64,000 nucleotides of DNA, from assembly GCA_002338655.1 (NCBI GenBank), contig DDIU01000039.1, positions 1-64,000 on the forward strand. Direction: 5' to 3'. Shown piece after piece: positions 24,045-30,994 of this stretch (the stretch's first letter is position 1; the number at the start of each line of letters is the position of its first letter). The notes beneath the pieces were generated by a model. That model was given only the letters and a program-made list of their open reading frames with translations. It did not search any database and was not told the origin of the DNA. The translations under genes were made by a program, and so were the position numbers. Source of the stretch: Flammeovirgaceae bacterium UBA1842. GTDB taxonomy: Bacteria; Bacteroidota; Bacteroidia; Cytophagales; Cyclobacteriaceae.

Positions 24045-26105
24045 ATGACAGTATTTTTTGAACACTTAATGCATGAATTTGAATTGCCACTAGCGAATCC
24101 GATTCTTATATTTTCATTAATACTATTTATCATACTGTTATCCCCCATTCTGCTGCGCAGATTAAATATCCCAGGCATCATCGGATTGATTATAGCAGGA
24201 GTGCTTATCGGTCCACATGGGTTTGACATCCTTGAAAAGAACTCTGCGATAGACCTCTTTTCTACTATTGGGCTGCTATATATCATGTTTATTGCCGGCC
24301 TTGATCTGGATATGAACGATTTTAAAGCGAACCGGAACAAGAGTGTTATGTTCGGGTTTTTCACTTTTATTTTTCCATTGGCCATTGGTTTTCCGGTTTG
24401 TTATTACCTGCTCGGATATGACTTCAATGCGAGTTTCCTAACGGCTAGTATGTTCGCCACACATACACTGGTGGCTTACCCGATTGTGAGCAAATTAGGG
24501 GTTTCCAAAAATCAAGCGGTTGCTATCACCGTTGGAGGAACCATTTTAACCGATACGGCAGTACTTATCATTCTTGCTGTAATAATGGAAAATAGCAGGG
24601 GTGATTTAAATCAAGAATTTTGGATCCGGTTGGGCGTATCTCTTACCGTATTTTCTGCCATCATGTTCTTGGTAATTCCAAAAATTGCCAAATGGTTTTT
24701 CAGAAAACTTGAAAGTGAAAAACACTCGCATTATATTTTCGTCCTATCGATGGTATTTCTAGCGGCCTTTTTGGCAGAAATAGCAGGTGTAGAACCAATA
24801 ATTGGTGCCTTCGTTGCAGGTTTGGCGCTAAATAAACTTATCCCTCATTCATCTGCATTGATGAACAGGATCGAGTTTATAGGCAATTCATTGTTCATTC
24901 CCTTCTTCCTTATCAGTGTGGGGATGATCGTTGACCTGAGCGTAATATTAAGTGGGCCAACCGCCATTATTGTAGCAATAACACTTTCTATTGTGGCGCT
25001 GTTCGGCAAGTGGTTTGCTGCATTGATTACCCAGCTCGTGTTCAAATATACAAACGCACAGCGCAAGCTTATTTTTGGCCTGAGCAGCGCACATGCGGCT
25101 GCCACACTCGCGGTAATTTTAGTGGGTTACAAAGCGGGTATCCTAGACGAAAATATTTTGAACGGGACCATCATACTTATTTTGATAACATGTATTGTTG
25201 CTTCATTTGCCACAGAAAAAGCTGCTAAGCAAATTATTATAGAATCGGAAGATGATACCGAAGTATTGAAAAAAGGAAATGGGGCAGACAGCGAACATAT
25301 TCTCCTGCCCATTGCGAATGTTTCTAACATAGAGAAACTAATGGAATTTGCGATCCTCATCAAGGATAAAAAATCGATTAATCCGGTATCTATCCTCTCT
25401 GTAGTAGCCAATAACCAAGAAGCCGAGCTCAATATCCTGAAAGCTAGGAACGAGCTTGAAAAGTTTGTAAAACAGGGCTCTGCGGCAGAGACTAATGTAA
25501 ATATAATTACCACTATTGATCATAATGCGGCAAGTGGCATCACCCGTATTTCCAAAGAGATAATGGCCGACATAATAGTGATGGGCTGGCCGCAACGTTC
25601 GGGATTCATAGATAAATTAGTGGGGGAGAAAGTGGACAGTATATTGAATAATATTTCTAAAACCATTTTTATCTGTTATTTAGAAAAGCCGTTGGTATTG
25701 CATAAAAATATCATAATTGCAGCACCTCCCTTGGCAGAACATGAAAACGGCTTCAGCCTGTGGCTTACTAAAATGCTGAAATTGGCCCAGGAGCTCAGTA
25801 TCCCGGTTCAGCTGCATTGTAATAAAGCCACACAATATGCAGTTGAAAGACTGTCTAAAAAGGCGAAAATGTCCGATGTGATCACCATCAAGTCCTTTAC
25901 TGACTGGGAAGATTTTCTGGTACTTGCTAGGGATATTCAACCAGACGACCTATTTGTATTGGTTTCTGCCCGAAGGGGCGCTCCATCTTATATGGGAGTA
26001 TTGGAAAACTTGCCTTCTAAATTGGAAAAACACTTTGCAGATAACAGCAGGTTCGTGATCTACCCTCAGCAATATGAAAACTTTAGTAGTACTAAAAATT
26101 GGTAA
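24045..26105 (+). CDS. CPA2-family cation/proton antiporter with C-terminal cytoplasmic domain
   Basis: 686 residues. About twelve membrane helices occupy residues 15-400: LSPILLRRLNIPGIIGLIIAGVLIGPHGFDIL, the half-helix STIGLLYIMFIAGLDLDM, TDTAVLIILAVIMENSRGD, GVEPIIGAFVAGLALNKLIPH and SSAHAAATLAVILVGYKAG. The C-terminal 270 residues form a cytoplasmic part with two Usp-like segments (HILLPIANVSNIEKLMEFAILIKD, IIVMGWPQRSGFIDKLVGEKVDSIL). It should exchange Na+ or K+ for H+ across the inner membrane. No TrkA-N domain is present, which separates it from KefB/KefC. Monocistronic. Confidence 0.93.
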   Translation: MTVFFEHLMHEFELPLANPILIFSLILFIILLSPILLRRLNIPGIIGLIIAGVLIGPHGFDILEKNSAIDLFSTIGLLYIMFIAGLDLDMNDFKANRNKSVMFGFFTFIFPLAIGFPVCYYLLGYDFNASFLTASMFATHTLVAYPIVSKLGVSKNQAVAITVGGTILTDTAVLIILAVIMENSRGDLNQEFWIRLGVSLTVFSAIMFLVIPKIAKWFFRKLESEKHSHYIFVLSMVFLAAFLAEIAGVEPIIGAFVAGLALNKLIPHSSALMNRIEFIGNSLFIPFFLISVGMIVDLSVILSGPTAIIVAITLSIVALFGKWFAALITQLVFKYTNAQRKLIFGLSSAHAAATLAVILVGYKAGILDENILNGTIILILITCIVASFATEKAAKQIIIESEDDTEVLKKGNGADSEHILLPIANVSNIEKLMEFAILIKDKKSINPVSILSVVANNQEAELNILKARNELEKFVKQGSAAETNVNIITTIDHNAASGITRISKEIMADIIVMGWPQRSGFIDKLVGEKVDSILNNISKTIFICYLEKPLVLHKNIIIAAPPLAEHENGFSLWLTKMLKLAQELSIPVQLHCNKATQYAVERLSKKAKMSDVITIKSFTDWEDFLVLARDIQPDDLFVLVSARRGAPSYMGVLENLPSKLEKHFADNSRFVIYPQQYENFSSTKNW

Positions 26106-26343
26106 AAACCATGCTTATACTGCGTTAAATGTGGAACTAGGCAGGTGGTTTATGGATAAAATATTTCAATAATTAGTATTGAAATTGTACATTAATCTAA
26201 TGTTTTAGACCATACTATTGGAACACAAAACATAATAATGAATTGCATGGATAGCTACCTTACGCCAATTATGCCATAAGAATCAACTTACATCGTTGGC
26301 AAATTAAGGACAGACCAATAAATTATAACGAAGCCCAACAGTC

Positions 26344-27678
26344 ATGAAAATTAAAAATAGTTTAATAGCCATTGCAATTGTTCTTCCTTCAATTTTTATC
26401 GAGACAAGTTCTTTATTTGCCCAAACTAATTGGATAAAAGATGCCAATAATCCCGTACTCGTCAGAGATACGGTGAGTGCAAATCTCCCTAATGATATAT
26501 TTGCTATCAGTGATTGTTGGGTAATGAAAGAAGGCAGCACCTACAAAATGTGGTACACCTGCGGGGGAATTAATTATCCAACTGATACGCTATTGCGATC
26601 AAGGCTTTGCTATGCTACTTCAATTGATGGTGTCAACTGGACAAAATATTCGGAAAACCCTATTCTGGATGTTTCCTATACAGGTGAGTGGGATTCACTT
26701 GGCGTAGAAACAGCTTCTGTAATAATCGATAATCTTGCCCCTACAAATGAAAGGTATAAAATGTGGTATGCCGGACAATATTTCAATTCTTACCGATATG
26801 ATATCGGCTATGCCGTTTCTCCTGACGGTATGAATTGGACCAAACATACAGGCCCTGTAATGGAAGTGGGGGATGCAACACAATGGGACAATGGTTTTTT
26901 AGAAGGCCCTTCCGTGATCAAAGATGGCAATAGCTACAAAATGTGGTATTGTGGTTATGATGCCGTGATTGATGACAATGGCACCGATGGACATGCAAAT
27001 GTTGGCTATGCTACTTCCTCAGATGGAATTATTTGGGAAAAATATGCAGGCAATCCAGTGTTGACCACGGACATAAATGCATGGGATGGTGTATCTGTTC
27101 AAGACCCGCATGTTATTAAGCAAGACGGAATGTATTATATGTGGTATGGGGGTAATGACGTTGATGGTTATGGGCAAAAAGTGGGGTATGCCTGGTCATC
27201 TGATGGCATCAACTGGACAAAATCACCTCTTAACCCTGTGATGAAAAATGGCAATACGGGTGAATGGGATGCAAATACTGCCTCATTTCCATCTGTAATA
27301 ATTGATGATGGCACTTATAAAATGTGGTACACAGGCAAAGATGTAGATCCTATTCCAAGTAATTTAAACTACTACTGGGAGATTGGTTATGCTACCGCTC
27401 AGACAGTATTAGGCATTAATGATGATAGTAAGGATCAGGTGATACACATTTATCCCAATCCTTTTTCTGCGGAGACAACTTTGCAAACAGATAACCTTTT
27501 TGCCAACGCAACTTTGACCATTTATAATATGTACGGACAGGTAGTAAAGCAAATAAATGATATCACTGGACGAACAGTTATCCTGCACCGAGACAACTTA
27601 ACAAGCGGACTGTATTACGTTCAAGTGACACAAGGCAAAGAAACAATTACAGTGAAAAAGTTGGTAATCAGGGATTGA
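26344..27678 (+). CDS. Secreted five-bladed beta-propeller (GH43/GH32-like fold) with T9SS tail
   Basis: 444 residues; signal peptide about 1-27 (SLFAQ). Five repeats of the pattern W-x-K/E-Y-x-x-NPV-L, W-D, V-I-x-DG-x-Y-K-M-W-Y-x-G (YKMWYTCGG, YKMWYAGQY, YKMWYCGYD, YYMWYGGND, YKMWYTGKD) make a propeller like those of glycoside hydrolases and GH130-type phosphorylases. Catalytic acids cannot be fixed by eye. Residues from about 362 (VIHIYPNPFSAETTL to KKLVIRD) are a type A sorting domain, so the protein is exported by type IX secretion. Likely a surface polysaccharide-binding or -cleaving protein. Confidence 0.87.
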   Translation: MKIKNSLIAIAIVLPSIFIETSSLFAQTNWIKDANNPVLVRDTVSANLPNDIFAISDCWVMKEGSTYKMWYTCGGINYPTDTLLRSRLCYATSIDGVNWTKYSENPILDVSYTGEWDSLGVETASVIIDNLAPTNERYKMWYAGQYFNSYRYDIGYAVSPDGMNWTKHTGPVMEVGDATQWDNGFLEGPSVIKDGNSYKMWYCGYDAVIDDNGTDGHANVGYATSSDGIIWEKYAGNPVLTTDINAWDGVSVQDPHVIKQDGMYYMWYGGNDVDGYGQKVGYAWSSDGINWTKSPLNPVMKNGNTGEWDANTASFPSVIIDDGTYKMWYTGKDVDPIPSNLNYYWEIGYATAQTVLGINDDSKDQVIHIYPNPFSAETTLQTDNLFANATLTIYNMYGQVVKQINDITGRTVILHRDNLTSGLYYVQVTQGKETITVKKLVIRD

Positions 27679-27707
27679 CACTATACATTAAGGCAAACAG
27701 CAAGGGT

Positions 27708-28211
27708 ATGAGTAGAGGATTTGTAAAAGAAGGAGACCAAGAGGAGACCCCTTTGGTAACGCCCAGGGCACATCTTCCTGCTGGTGTTACCAATTTTGTT
27801 ACGCCCAATGGGCTGGAAGAATTGAATGAAGAGCAGAGCGTGTTAATAGAAGAGCGAAAAGCACTCAGTGAGCAATCGAAAGAGAATAATAGGGTTCAGA
27901 TAAATTATATCACCGCCAAGTTGAGCTTACTTGAGCAACGAATCAACACCGCCAGGGTAGTTGATTTAGCCAACCAACCTCAAGATGAAGTTCACTTCGG
28001 AGCGACCATAACCCTCTTTAAAAAAGAGGAAGATTGTGAATGCACATATCAGATAGTAGGGGTAGATGAAGTAAATATTGCCCAAGATAAAATCTCCTTT
28101 TTATCCCCTCTAGCCAAAGCCCTACTGACCAAAAAAGTAGGTGATGAAATTGTACTGCAAACCCCTAAGGGTAAGAGGATTATGAAAATATTAACTATTG
28201 CCTATCAATAA
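27708..28211 (+). CDS. GreA/GreB-family transcription elongation factor-like protein
   Basis: 167 residues from the ATG at 27708. A longer open start at 27675 would overlap the stop of the preceding gene and add eleven unconserved residues. The N-terminal part holds a shortened coiled coil (NGLEELNEEQSVLIEERKALSE, then ITAKLSLLEQRI); the C-terminal FKBP-like domain is typical: VHFGATITLF, YQIVGVDEVNIAQDKISFLSPLAKALLTKKVGDEIVLQTPKGKR. It should bind RNA polymerase at the secondary channel; whether the coiled-coil tip acids needed for transcript cleavage are present is uncertain. Confidence 0.88.
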   Translation: MSRGFVKEGDQEETPLVTPRAHLPAGVTNFVTPNGLEELNEEQSVLIEERKALSEQSKENNRVQINYITAKLSLLEQRINTARVVDLANQPQDEVHFGATITLFKKEEDCECTYQIVGVDEVNIAQDKISFLSPLAKALLTKKVGDEIVLQTPKGKRIMKILTIAYQ

Positions 28212-28299
28212 TTGAGGCTAATTATATAAAGGTTAGTATTTAAAATTGTACTTTAGATGTGCACTATATCTATCGATATTAGTTCATAACTATATCGAA

Positions 28300-28310
28300 T
28301 TGTTGGCATT
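28300..28310 (+). repeat. Left arm of an inverted repeat flanking the 304-residue gene
   Basis: TTGTTGGCATT, exact complement of 29252-29262. Beyond the 11 bases the arms still resemble each other (TATATC here, its counterpart GTATA there). The arms lie 17 bases before the start codon and 9 bases after the stop codon of the enclosed gene, a spacing that resembles a gene cassette. Confidence 0.6.
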
Positions 28311-28327
28311 CATATAAAAGACACTAA

Positions 28328-29242
28328 ATGACATATATAATAATCGGAGTAGTCGTAATCCTAATAATCCTTTATCAAATTGGAAAGTCTCAACAAAAGA
28401 ATGAGACCGATAAGACTGTTTCGTTCAATGTTCAAACAAAATCTGCAAAACCTAAGAATGATTCTAAATGGGAAATTGTTTATAGAAAAACGGAAAGATG
28501 GACTGAACTTGGATTTGGTGATGGAGATAATTTCCCTGGTTATGGTAAACTATATGACAGAGAGTTTAAAGTGTGGTATTGTGATATTGGCTCTAAAGAG
28601 GTTAAAAACGAACAAATAATTCGAGATAGATTCCCTTTACATTATCAACCAAAAAACAGTGAAGCAACAACAGGAAAAGGCATTTATTTGGATAGATTAG
28701 ATAATATCAAAGGTTATGAGTCCTTATATACAGGCTTGGACAAAAAAAATAGAAAACGGTGGTATTTCGCTTTGGTTAAATTCACTCCTACTTGGATAGA
28801 AACAGATAGAGCAATCGAAAAAGAGGAAGATGAAGTTGAAAAAGAAGAAATAGAAGTACCTAATGGTTGGGAGTTGGTTAGAAATCACTCACAGAAATGG
28901 ACAGAGCTAGGTTATGACAATGGTTTTCCCGGTTACGGAAAAGTGTTTAACGTAACCTTTGACGTTTGGTATTCCAATGTGGGAGAGAAAGAAAAAATTG
29001 AGCAACCGACTGTTACGGTTCATTTAGCATTATACGGAAAAGATTCGAATATATTTTACTTTGAGAGAGTCTGTAATGAAATAGAAGAATTAAAAGGAAG
29101 GAGTTTGAACTTTGAACGACTTTCAAGGACTCAAGGATATACTCAATTATATAATGGATTAGATAATTCAACTAAACGGAGGTGGTATTTAGGATTAAAA
29201 GAAATGCAGCCGACTAATTATTTTACGGCAAGTGCGGAATAA
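28328..29242 (+). CDS. Membrane-anchored protein with two copies of an unknown ~110-residue domain
   Basis: 304 residues. An N-terminal membrane helix (about 2-17, IIIGVVVILIILYQIG) is followed by a charged linker and two similar domains, about 47-157 and 182-297. Each has the pattern W-E-x-V-x-x-x-x-x-x-W-T-E-L-G, FPGYGK, VWY, a variable middle, LDR/FERL, GY-x-x-L-Y-x-GLD and RRWY (WTELGFGDGDNFPGYGK and WTELGYDNGFPGYGK). The linker between them is acidic (EKEEDEVEKEEIEVP). I do not recognise the domain. The flanking inverted repeat and the repeat-rich surroundings suggest acquisition. Confidence 0.8.
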   Translation: MTYIIIGVVVILIILYQIGKSQQKNETDKTVSFNVQTKSAKPKNDSKWEIVYRKTERWTELGFGDGDNFPGYGKLYDREFKVWYCDIGSKEVKNEQIIRDRFPLHYQPKNSEATTGKGIYLDRLDNIKGYESLYTGLDKKNRKRWYFALVKFTPTWIETDRAIEKEEDEVEKEEIEVPNGWELVRNHSQKWTELGYDNGFPGYGKVFNVTFDVWYSNVGEKEKIEQPTVTVHLALYGKDSNIFYFERVCNEIEELKGRSLNFERLSRTQGYTQLYNGLDNSTKRRWYLGLKEMQPTNYFTASAE

Positions 29243-29251
29243 AAAACACGA

Positions 29252-29262
29252 AATGCCAACAA
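29252..29262 (-). repeat. Right arm of the inverted repeat flanking the 304-residue gene
   Basis: AATGCCAACAA, complementary to 28300-28310, followed by GGTGTATAGCC. Such AATGCCAACAA-GTGTATA ends are, as far as I recall, common after lone hypothetical genes in Bacteroidota, but no search was possible here. Confidence 0.55.
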
Positions 29263-29336
29263 GGTGTATAGCCAATAGGGCATTAAGAGATAAATTGAAA
29301 GTCCTGTTCTTTGAGCAGGCAACGCCAAAACTCTCC

Positions 29337-29418
29337 CTAGTCCTCGTTTGCAACGAGGATTTCAGTGGTCAGCATTTATAATGCAATAAGGAGGAAAGAG
29401 AAGAACAGTTCAGTCAAA
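29337..29418. repeat. 82-bp direct repeat with REP-like hairpin, copy 1
   Basis: Identical to 30235-30316. It contains the hairpin TCCTCGTT-TGC-AACGAGGA (29341-29359) near its left end. The copy ends 31 bases before the DHFR-like gene, so it forms that gene's upstream region. A shorter, internally deleted relative lies at 30764-30807. Confidence 0.93.
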
Positions 29419-29449
29419 AGTCAGTTAATTGTAATACAAGAAATAAAAA

Positions 29450-30070
29450 ATGAGCAGAATAATTTTCGATAGTGGAATATCTCTTGATGGCTACTTTGCA
29501 GGAGATAACAGAAGTCCTGAAAATCCTATGGGTGGTGTTTCAGGACAAATTCACTCGTGGATGTTTAATCAAAAAGCTTTCTGGGAATACTTAGGATTCG
29601 AAGGAGGCAAAGAAGAAGGGCCTGATGGAAAATATATTAGAGAGACCATTGAACGAACAGGTGCATTTATTATGGGAAAACGCATGTTTGAGGAAGGTGA
29701 AGCCAGTTGGCCAAACGACCTATATAAAGCTGACGTTTATGTATTAACACACGAAAAGCGAGCACCTTGGGTGCAAGAAGGAACAACAACTTTTTACTTT
29801 ATAAATGATGGAATAGAAAGTGCCTTGGATAAAGCAAGACAATCAGCAAAAAGCAAGGACATAAGAATACAAGGAGGTGCAAACACTATTCAACAATTTC
29901 TAAATGCAGGATTGGTGGATGAATTTTTTATTCACATTGCACCTGTTTTTTTAGGCAGCGGCATCCGACTTTTTGACGGTATTGACAAAGATAAATATGA
30001 CATACAAATTGAAGAAGTAATCCCGTCAGACCTGACAACTCATTTAAGATATAAACTGACCAAGAAATAG
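29450..30070 (+). CDS. Dihydrofolate reductase-fold protein (RibD C-terminal family)
   Basis: 206 residues. The fold marks are SRIIFDSGISLDGYFAGDN at the start, GAFIMGKRMFEEGE, VYVLTHEKR, SKDIRIQGGANTIQQFLNAGLVDEFFIHIAPVFLGSGIRLF. The IQGGANT loop is the NADPH-phosphate site region. Family members are reductases of unknown substrate, unlike true DHFR or RibD. It stands alone between the two copies of an 82-bp repeat, with 48-bp tandem repeats directly after its stop. Confidence 0.9.
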   Translation: MSRIIFDSGISLDGYFAGDNRSPENPMGGVSGQIHSWMFNQKAFWEYLGFEGGKEEGPDGKYIRETIERTGAFIMGKRMFEEGEASWPNDLYKADVYVLTHEKRAPWVQEGTTTFYFINDGIESALDKARQSAKSKDIRIQGGANTIQQFLNAGLVDEFFIHIAPVFLGSGIRLFDGIDKDKYDIQIEEVIPSDLTTHLRYKLTKK

Positions 30071-30077
30071 AAACAAA

Positions 30078-30220
30078 GATCCTCTCTGCGTTCCTCCGCG
30101 CCCTCCGTGGTTTAATTATCTACAATATCCTCTCTGCGTTCCTCTACGCCCTCCGTGGTTTAATTATCTAAAATATCTTCTCTGAGTTCCTCCGCGCCCT
30201 CCGCGGTTAAAATAACTAAA
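30078..30220. repeat. GC-rich 48-bp tandem repeats (three copies)
   Basis: Copies begin at 30081, 30129 and 30177, each with CTCTGCGTTCCTC, CGCCCTCC and GTGGTTTAATTATCT-like parts; the third is the most diverged. Related single units follow at about 30821-30850, 30853-30890 and 30900-30935. They are strongly GC-rich and strand-asymmetric (pyrimidine-rich on plus) against an AT-rich background. Not coding and not CRISPR: no constant repeat with unique spacers. Confidence 0.88.
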
Positions 30221-30234
30221 CCATTCCCCCCCCA

Positions 30235-30316
30235 CTAGTCCTCGTTTGCAACGAGGATTTCAGTGGTCAGCATTTATAATGCAATAAGGAGGAAAGAGAA
30301 GAACAGTTCAGTCAAA
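30235..30316. repeat. 82-bp direct repeat with REP-like hairpin, copy 2
   Basis: Identical to 29337-29418, offset 898 bases. Ends 38 bases before the DUF1428 gene. Together the copies put one and the same upstream sequence before two unrelated small genes. Confidence 0.93.
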
Positions 30317-30354
30317 GTCGATAAGTGAAATACAAAAAATAGCAAACCAATAAT

Positions 30355-30735
30355 ATGACAAACTACATAGATGGATTCGTTCTTCCTATTCCTCGAATAT
30401 ATTTGGGCGAGTACAAAAAGTCTGCTGAAAAAGTAGCTGAAATTTGGAAAGAGTATGGCGCAATTGCCTACTTCGAATTCGTTGGTGACGATTTATCTTT
30501 AGAAGGCACCAAATCATTTGTAGAAGTCATAGATGCAAAAGAAGACGAGGAAATTATATTCGGATGGGTTGTTTTTCCTTCAAAAGAAATTCGTGATTTA
30601 GCAAACAAAAATGTTCCCACAGACCCAAGAATGACAGAAATAATTGCGCCATTGATCAATACTAAAAAATTGATTTTTGACGCCAGTAGAATGGTATATG
30701 GCGGATTCAAACCTCTTGTACAATCGAACGAATAA
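30355..30735 (+). CDS. DUF1428-family protein
   Basis: 126 residues, full family length. NYIDGFVLPIPRIYLGEYKKSAEKVAEIWKEYGA, EFVGDD, EIIFGWVVFPSKEIRDLANKNVPTDPRM and FDASRMVYGGF are typical of DUF1428, a dimeric alpha/beta-barrel (ferredoxin-like) family of unknown function, sometimes annotated as YbaA. Expected in the cytoplasm. Flanked by repeats on both sides. Confidence 0.9.
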   Translation: MTNYIDGFVLPIPRIYLGEYKKSAEKVAEIWKEYGAIAYFEFVGDDLSLEGTKSFVEVIDAKEDEEIIFGWVVFPSKEIRDLANKNVPTDPRMTEIIAPLINTKKLIFDASRMVYGGFKPLVQSNE

Positions 30736-30763
30736 GATTTATGTATTCAACGTAAATTACAAA

Positions 30764-30807
30764 CATCCTCGTTTCAGTGTGTCAGCCCACTGGCTGAAAA
30801 GAGGATG
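30764..30807. repeat. Compound hairpin related to the 82-bp repeat
   Basis: CATCCTC-g-TTTCAG pairs with CTGAAA-a-GAGGATG over 13 positions (one mismatch), and inside it TCAGCC-CACT-GGCTGA forms a second hairpin. The string TCCTCGTTTCAGTG-GTCAGC equals the 82-bp repeat with an internal deletion, so this is a third, shortened copy. Confidence 0.75.
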
Positions 30808-30820
30808 AGATGGGGTTAAA

Positions 30821-30935
30821 CCCCTCTGTGCACTTTGTGGTTCAAACTAAATCCCCTCTGCGCTACTCCGCGTCCTCCGTGGTTTAAACAACCAAAGCAT
30901 CTTCTCTGCGTTCCTCCGTGCCCTCCGTGGTTAAA
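30821..30935. repeat. Dispersed units of the GC-rich CTCTGCG/CCTCCGTGG repeat
   Basis: Three diverged copies of the unit at 30078-30220, here at irregular spacing, with GTGGTTTAAA-type ends. They lie between the DUF1428 gene and the terminator of the TonB receptor gene. Confidence 0.8.
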
Positions 30936-30947
30936 AAAACTGCGGTT

Positions 30948-30987
30948 AAACAAAAACACCTCCCCCGGGCAGCCACCCAGAGGAGGT
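30948..30987 (-). terminator. Intrinsic terminator of the TonB receptor gene
   Basis: Read on minus: ACCTCC (30987-30982) pairs with GGAGGT (30963-30958) around an inner GGGT/GCCC stem, then GTTTTTG. It begins eight bases after the receptor stop codon. Confidence 0.82.
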
Positions 30988-30994
30988 ATCATAA

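Noticed and set aside
25127..25513. Minus-strand frame inside the CPA2 antiporter gene
   Set aside because: Antisense shadow of a strongly conserved coding region.
27675..27707. Longer start for the GreA/B-like protein
   Set aside because: It overlaps the stop of the preceding T9SS gene and adds residues with no similarity to the family.
30078..30935. CRISPR array in the GC-rich repeats
   Set aside because: Complete 48-bp units repeat without variable spacers, and later copies are irregular and diverged; no cas genes.
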